NCBI RefSeq assembly: GCF_038502225.1
Contig: NW_027196489.1
Span: 25,335-89,334, forward strand
Source of the DNA: Cherax quadricarinatus
Lineage: Eukaryota > Arthropoda > Malacostraca > Decapoda > Parastacidae
Length of the DNA: 64,000 nt
Direction: 5' to 3'
Notes under the pieces: generated by a model
Seen by the model: the letters and a program-made list of their open reading frames with translations, nothing else
What the model was told of the DNA's origin: nothing
Databases searched by the model: none
Program-made: the position numbers and the translations under genes
Shown: positions 58,488 through 64,000 of the stretch, piece after piece
Layout of the letters: every line of letters starts with the position of its first letter
Position numbering within the stretch: the stretch's first letter is position 1

Positions 58488-59589
58488 TTTTTTATATTTT
58501 ATTTAAAAGACATGCATAGTACATAAAAGTAAACGACAAATTACATAGCGAAAACAGTGATGAAAAATTCTGCATAGTACATGTACTTAACAATTAACAT
58601 ATTACATCTTAAAGACACAAATCTGTACAGTAAACAATGACCACTCCAATCCTTGGAGTAATGACATTATGCCTGGAACACTAAATCTAACCTAAAGACC
58701 CCTTGGCAAGTACATCTAATTCCTGATTGTACATCCTGCCACGGAATGTACACCTTACATTCTGAAAACACTACCCCCCTCCTTTTTTTTGCATGTCAAG
58801 CCAACTGACACGTAACAATCTTTATATGTAACTGTATATTGTATGAAATGCTTGCACTATTCCATATTGAATAACATGATACATTCAGTATAACTCAAAG
58901 TATTGAGATAATATAAAATTCAATTCTACATGATTCATGTACAACATATATCTACTAGACTCCCAAACATATCACCTTCTCGAGGAAGGTATAAATATAT
59001 ACATATGTTGCATACACTTTACAACACAACCAGTGAAACAAACAAAAACCTAATCCTATGTCATCCATTAAATAGCCTATAATACACGTTAACTCAAAGA
59101 TAGCCTAAACCTATGGGCTCTATAGAGCTTCCATGAAAAAACAATATGTAATAAGAACACAGGATGAGTCAAGCTTTCTAAAAATGTTTCACCCATATCA
59201 TTAAAACCACTTCTAAGATGTAGGTCTGTTATCATAATACATAACAGTGCATGGCCTTCACACGTCGATAAATACTGATGCCTTCCTACCACACTCAATA
59301 CCTCATGTTAATATATAGATTTTGCATACACACAGTGCACCCAGATTGTCATGTCATTACACACATACCAATAATTTCGTTTCAGATATATAATATTCCA
59401 TCACATCACGACATCTGTCGTCCTTTGTCAATTACATAATTAATAAAATTGAAGAACTTGTATCGTTCACAACACACAACCCGCTCATCACACAGTCAAA
59501 GGCACTTATGTCTCAGTACTATATTCATACTCTTCCACACTAAACCCTTTCACACTGTCCTTATCGGGAAGCCAGCCCGCCGCGACCCC
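58488..59589 (-). other. 3' UTR of LINE copy 6
   Basis: Non-coding, the reverse-complement counterpart of 57092-58256. A 69-codon frame at 59089-59298 is unsupported. Confidence 0.75.
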
Positions 59590-62500
59590 TTACATTGCAC
59601 GTAAATCCCATAAATCCCTAAACCTAAAACTCCGATAGCCCTCAGTAAAAGCAGTCTCCCAACTCCCTCCGTAAATTTCCTTATTACGACACTTAGTTCT
59701 GTAAAATGTCGCAGCTAACACCTTTATCCTTTCAACCACGTCCACCTCCCTCATGGCCCATGACGTATAAATAAAATCTGTGACCAAATACGCCACTGCA
59801 TTCTCCACCATCTTACTCACCCCACCTATATCCAAACTTAAAGCCCGCAACACCTGCAACCCTCCCCCACCCACTAACCTAAATACCTTTCCTAAGCAGA
59901 CCCTCACAACTTCTATACAGTCACAAAAATATACCGCATGAAAAATTGTCTCCATACTTCCACACGCTCTACATTCCCCTCCCTCCCTTATCCTCCTATT
60001 GAATAGGACAACCCCAGACGGCAAAATCCTATGTAAAAATCTAAACATTACCTCCAGAACACCCGGTTTTACACGTAATTGTTTTAGACGCGTCCATATT
60101 TCGTTCCACGCATACATAGGGTATGCAACTTCAACAGCAGCCACCACTAACCTACCTTCCACTCCTTCGAAGACCCGCAATTTAAAACATGACTGGTCCC
60201 CCACTGTAATTAAAAACCTCATCATGGCCTCACCGACTATTAAATCCCTACCCCCCCACCACCGTTGCATATCCTTACGTACTCTCACAAGTCCACCTCC
60301 CCTCCCTCTCCCCTCCCTTATAAAACTTCGTTTTAGGTACACGGTCATCATCCTTTTTTCCAGAGGTATAAGCCCCAGCCCTCCCCGAATGACCGGAAGT
60401 GTTAACACCGCTCTACTTAACCATTCGCAGCCCGATCCCTATATAAACCTAAAAACCCCATGTTGTAAACGTTTCACCTCAAGTCTCATCAGCGGGTACA
60501 TGACAACGACATGCCATAACTTGCTGTACAATAGCACGTTCGTCACTATTACTCTTTGATGAAGCGTTAGTTGCACCGTCCTCAAACTACTAAGTCTTTT
60601 CTATACTCCATTCACTATTCTCACCGAATTCACCTCTTGAGCTACCCATGTATTTCTCACATAAATTATCGCACATATCAATAGTTGATCCACCACCTTC
60701 CACCCACCCCCTACCACCTCAACTCCATGTGTACTATCCCTTAGGTCTAGAAACTTAGTCTTCTCAACATTGATTTTCATCCCTGAAGCCTCCCCAAACA
60801 CATCCACCACCTTACCCACCCTAAGCAAGTCCCTATTACCTCTAACCAAAACAGTCGTGTCATCCACATAACCTACGATACCAGCCCCCCCGTCCCCCCA
60901 GTCATTACCCTCCTCACCTCCCGCAACACACCTCCGAATGGCCCTATAAAATGGATCCTGTATACATGCAAACAATATTTGCGATGATGGGCAACCTTGG
61001 CGCAGTCCACGTCGCATCTGTATTTTAACCCCTAGCCTCCCGTTAACCTGCACCCTCATCGACGCCCCCTGATACAATAATTTTGCCCAAGCTATTATTT
61101 CTTCCTCAAAACCTTGCCAACTCATGAACCTCGATAACGCTTCCCTTTCCATGCTATCATAAGCACCCTTCCAATCTAACGCGAATACACCTCCATCACC
61201 CAACTCCCACCGTTTCTCTATAAATTCTCGAATCATGCCATACCCTTCATACATTGACCTTCCTGGCACCCCATATTGCCCCCTATCAATTACCTTGCAT
61301 ATCACCCTCTTGATTCTGTTCCCTAATATTTTCGCGAACAACTTATAATCTCCACACATAAGCGAAAGTGCCCAATAATCCATTACCGTTGAGTGCTCCC
61401 CTTTCGGGACCAACACCACAACGGCCGTCCATTGCTGCTCTCTCATTACCTCAACCGCCTTAAGTATGTTAAACAACCTTACTAAAAAAAACCTCAGAAC
61501 TCCCCAGTTCTTTACGTAAAAATCATTTGGCAGCCCATCTATACCCAGCGCCTTTCCCAAGCTCACTCCTGACAACGAATGCCAAATCTCACACTCTGTA
61601 ATCGGCCCACCTAATGCCACCCTATCTTGACCATCAAGCTCACGCTGCACATACCCTCCCATTTCCCCCAATGCCACTTCACGGATGCCCATGCTTTGCA
61701 TATATGACTTAAAGCAAGCATCTACATATCCACTCATACCCTCCGTCGTTACCAATTCCTGACCTGCTCTATACCCTTCCATCCCTACATGTACGTTTAA
61801 CCCCATCATCTCCATCGTCACTCTCTTTCTCTGGCCCCTTAACACGCAAGCCGACGGCCGATCACCTCATAGCACTTCTTCCAATCCTCCCATAATTTGC
61901 GCACCATAAAAACGCTCGTTTTGCAATACACTAATACTCTTCTTTAAACCCTCAATGTCCTGCACTGGATAGGTTGCTCCTCCTCATGCATAACAGTCAT
62001 GCAGCTGCCCTTCAAGATATCTTTGAAACCCATACTTGAACCGATTATATTTCCTCCCACGACAAATATAATATTCTCTGATACGATTTTTAGCCACCAA
62101 ATCCCACCAATTTACCAGTTCATCATCCCCCTGTGCCTCATCCACCAACCATTCCCACAATTGCTTAAACGACTGACGACATTCCTCACCCTGCAAAAGC
62201 TTCACATTTAACTTCCAAAAACCTTGTCCCCTTCTAGGCAATCCCTCCCATTCTAGGTCCACCATTACTCCTCTGTGATCCGAAAAAACCGCGTCCACCA
62301 CACGCACTCTGCTCTCTATTACTTTTCGGGGCACGTACAATTGATCCAGTCTAGCCGCATATCCACATCTAACAAAAGTATGTTCTACAACCCCACCCCC
62401 CCAACGTCCATTAACCCCACCCCATTTAATAATTCCCCCCAAATCCCCGAACAATACCCTGCCCCTCTAGGTTCCACATCCTTACGCCTTATCACACAAT

Positions 62501-62935
62501 TCCAATCACCACCAATTACAGCTACACCCGGCAAAGCACGCAAATAATCTACTTGGACATCCTTCACAAATTTATTCTTAATACACACATCTCCCTCTGC
62601 CAGACCATACACACACACCAAACTCATCTGTACCCTACCCCACCACCCATCTACACGAATCACCCTCACCTCCCCACTCTCACAATGCCTCACTACGAAC
62701 TGGCTAGTTTCCCTTACCAGGATGGCAACTCCTCCTTTCAACCTTATCACATGCTCCACATACACATTATACCCATTCACCTTCAACTCATAGCCTGGTC
62801 TGTAGTTGTGTTCCTGCAAGAACACCACATCAACACTATTACGCACCAAATATTCACTAAACCATACACACTTTCTCTCTGAAAGTGGTTTTTCTTCTTG
62901 ACCCTGGTACTGTCTTGCCACCAGATCGTTTCGTG
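59590..62935 (-). pseudogene. ORF2 of LINE copy 6, RT domain open with YVDD
   Basis: The endonuclease is in two frames (62939-62385 and 62454-61984): VDVVFLQEHNYRPGYELKVN, VIGGDWNCVIRRKDVEPRG and FSDHRGVMVDLEW. The RT is one open frame (61845-60601, 414 residues): LGKALGIDGLPNDFYVKNWG, LMCGDYKLFAKILGNR, QYGVPGRSM, LDWKGAYDSMEREAL, RRGLRQGCPSSQILFACIQD and GIVGYVDDTTVLV (near 60880). The C-terminal domain (60408-59590) includes CRACGSMETIFHAVYFC and FYRTKCRNKEIYGGSWE. Frame breaks are near 62440, at 61866 (TGA), 60600 and 60410. This is the best guide to the intact family in the window. Confidence 0.85.
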
Positions 62936-63025
62936 ACACCTCGGTCCCTCTGCCCCCCCTTTCGAAACGCTCTTAACTAACTCCTGCCCCTTAGGGCTGC
63001 TGTGTCCTCTCTGCATAACTTCCAC

Positions 63026-63746
63026 TCAGGACTTTTTGCCAGTGCGCTGAGCAGGCGTGATGACGTCCTCAGAGTCAGATAGCGCCGCAGCGCGCTTCTG
63101 TGATGCTCCCTCTGCTTGCATTATGTCGTCTGTGTCCCTGTGGACCTCCACCTCCACCGCTTCCATCAAGACATTCTTATCACACTGCTCAGACCGCATG
63201 TCCTGTTCCACGCCCTGATCAACAGCAGACCCAAGAACTAGGTCTGGACTCCCAACCTTACCAATACTCTTGTCAGCCAATAACACATTTAAAGCCATGG
63301 CTAATGAGTCTTCCATATCGCTATCACTCGCATTCGGGGTGTTCTCTTCCAACACCTGAGCTGCGTTCAATGAAGGGGTGTCCCCCCCATCGGCTCACCT
63401 GCTGACTCCATCTCCTCTACTCTCTCGACCTCCTCACTCCAGGACCCACCTTGTGTAGGCAGAGTCACATAAGGCAAATCTTGCTCCTCACCCTTCTCTG
63501 CTTCTTTATGTCGTTGCCGTTGTTCCATGTTACTACTACTCCTTCCACACAGAGCTGCTAGGTGATCATATGACCCACACAACCTACAGGTCCGGCATTG
63601 CCCAGCGTATGTCACAAACACTTGGGTCCGAAATTCTAGCAGCACTACGTACGACAGAATAGGGTAACGTAACGTCATCTTCACAGAATACGTTCCTTCG
63701 GGTATCCCTGCATATGGCCCAGTAACCCACTTCCCAACAGTGGACA
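63026..63746 (-). pseudogene. ORF1 of LINE copy 6, 5' part missing
   Basis: It enters at TGPYAGIPEGTYSVKMTLRY and has an intact zinc knuckle CRLCGSYDHLAALC (about 63590-63550). It shifts frame near 63370 into the acidic tail (NTPNASDSDMEDSLAMALNV) and ends with EDVITPAQRTGKKS. Confidence 0.8.
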
Positions 63747-64000
63747 TGTGAAGGGTTACTCAGCCCTTTAACAACTTCAGACAGTATTACCAAGGCTGGC
63801 TCCTCCTAAGGAAAATTAATGAATAGAAAAAGAACAAAAACTGACAAACATAAACACTTTATTATTTAGAAAATTTAAAATATAAAACACTTAAATATGA
63901 AATATTGATCCTACCTTAAAGAAAATGAAAAATGAAAAATATAAATGATATGTGAATTCAACGCTAATATATATATATATAAACTTGGGTGTCTGGTGTT
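63747..64000 (-). repeat. Second copy of the window-start LTR, truncated by the window end
   Basis: It starts TGTGAAGGGTTACTCAGCCC and aligns with 302-580 at high identity. No primer-binding site lies to its left; instead LINE ORF1 sequence abuts directly. So this is either a solo LTR or the 3' LTR of an element extending rightwards on the minus strand. Confidence 0.85.

Larger units (their letters stand above)
58488..63746 (-). mobile_element. Tx1-like LINE copy 6 (minus), cut in ORF1 by an LTR
   Basis: The poly(A) appears as a T run at 58486-58494. On the minus strand the order is ORF1 (63746-63026), ORF2 (about 62935-59590) and 3' UTR (59589-58488). It is highly similar to copy 5 and retains the YVDD segment that copy 5 lost. 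The 5' part of ORF1 is missing from the window because the LTR starts at 63747. Confidence 0.83.

Noticed and set aside
59999..60559. 186-residue plus-strand frame
   Set aside because: It is antisense to the C-terminal ORF2 domain of LINE copy 6.

Overview
This window looks like non-genic, repeat-saturated DNA from an arthropod, most likely a decapod crustacean. That is an inference from the mix of elements: Tx1-like and CR1-like LINEs, a Penelope-like element, a Gmr1-like Ty3/Gypsy element, and LINE tails ending in TAGGTGAGTAC plus (AC)n. I found no convincing host protein-coding gene, rRNA gene or ordinary tRNA gene. Nearly every long open frame is retrotransposon protein, and the rest are translations of simple repeats.

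Bases 1-23,407 are a nested stack. An LTR element (minus strand, tRNA-Arg-type primer site) ends at 1317 inside a plus-strand Tx1-like LINE (copy 1). Copy 1 is split twice. A Gmr1-like LTR retrotransposon (2615-8726) sits in its reverse-transcriptase domain with a perfect 5-bp target duplication. A minus-strand Tx1-like LINE (copy 2, 9543-21756) sits in its C-terminal domain with a perfect 12-bp duplication. Copy 2 itself holds another full-length Tx1-like LINE (copy 3, about 10463-16290) and a tRNA-derived SINE (16927-17051). Copy 1 resumes at 21757 and ends in poly(A) near 23407.

Bases 23,408-33,773 hold Tx1-like copy 4 (plus), split by a CR1/Crack-like LINE on the minus strand. That LINE has an intact 985-residue ORF but a mutated catalytic motif (FADN). 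Copy 4's 3' region carries a 43-bp minisatellite, and a 38-bp satellite of about 45 units follows it.

Bases 33,774-40,430 are a head-to-tail array of six pieces of one CR1-like family, several of them separated by long (AC)n tracts. CT-rich simple sequence (40.7-41.4 kb and 46.35-46.7 kb) flanks a decayed Jockey/I-type LINE (minus). A seventh CR1-like copy (46.8-49.4 kb) keeps ORF1 and endonuclease sequence. A decayed Penelope-like element with RT and GIY-YIG remnants lies at 49.8-51.9 kb.

Bases 51,956-63,746 are two very similar Tx1-like LINEs tail to tail (copy 5 plus, copy 6 minus) with about 230 bp between them. Copy 5 is split by a 679-bp, nearly perfect Penelope-type palindrome. The window ends in a second copy of the LTR found at its start.

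The best candidates for a second look are the (AC)n-linked CR1-like array, the Penelope palindrome with its clean 15-bp target duplication, and the Gag-UGA-CUA-Pol organisation of the Gmr1-like element.
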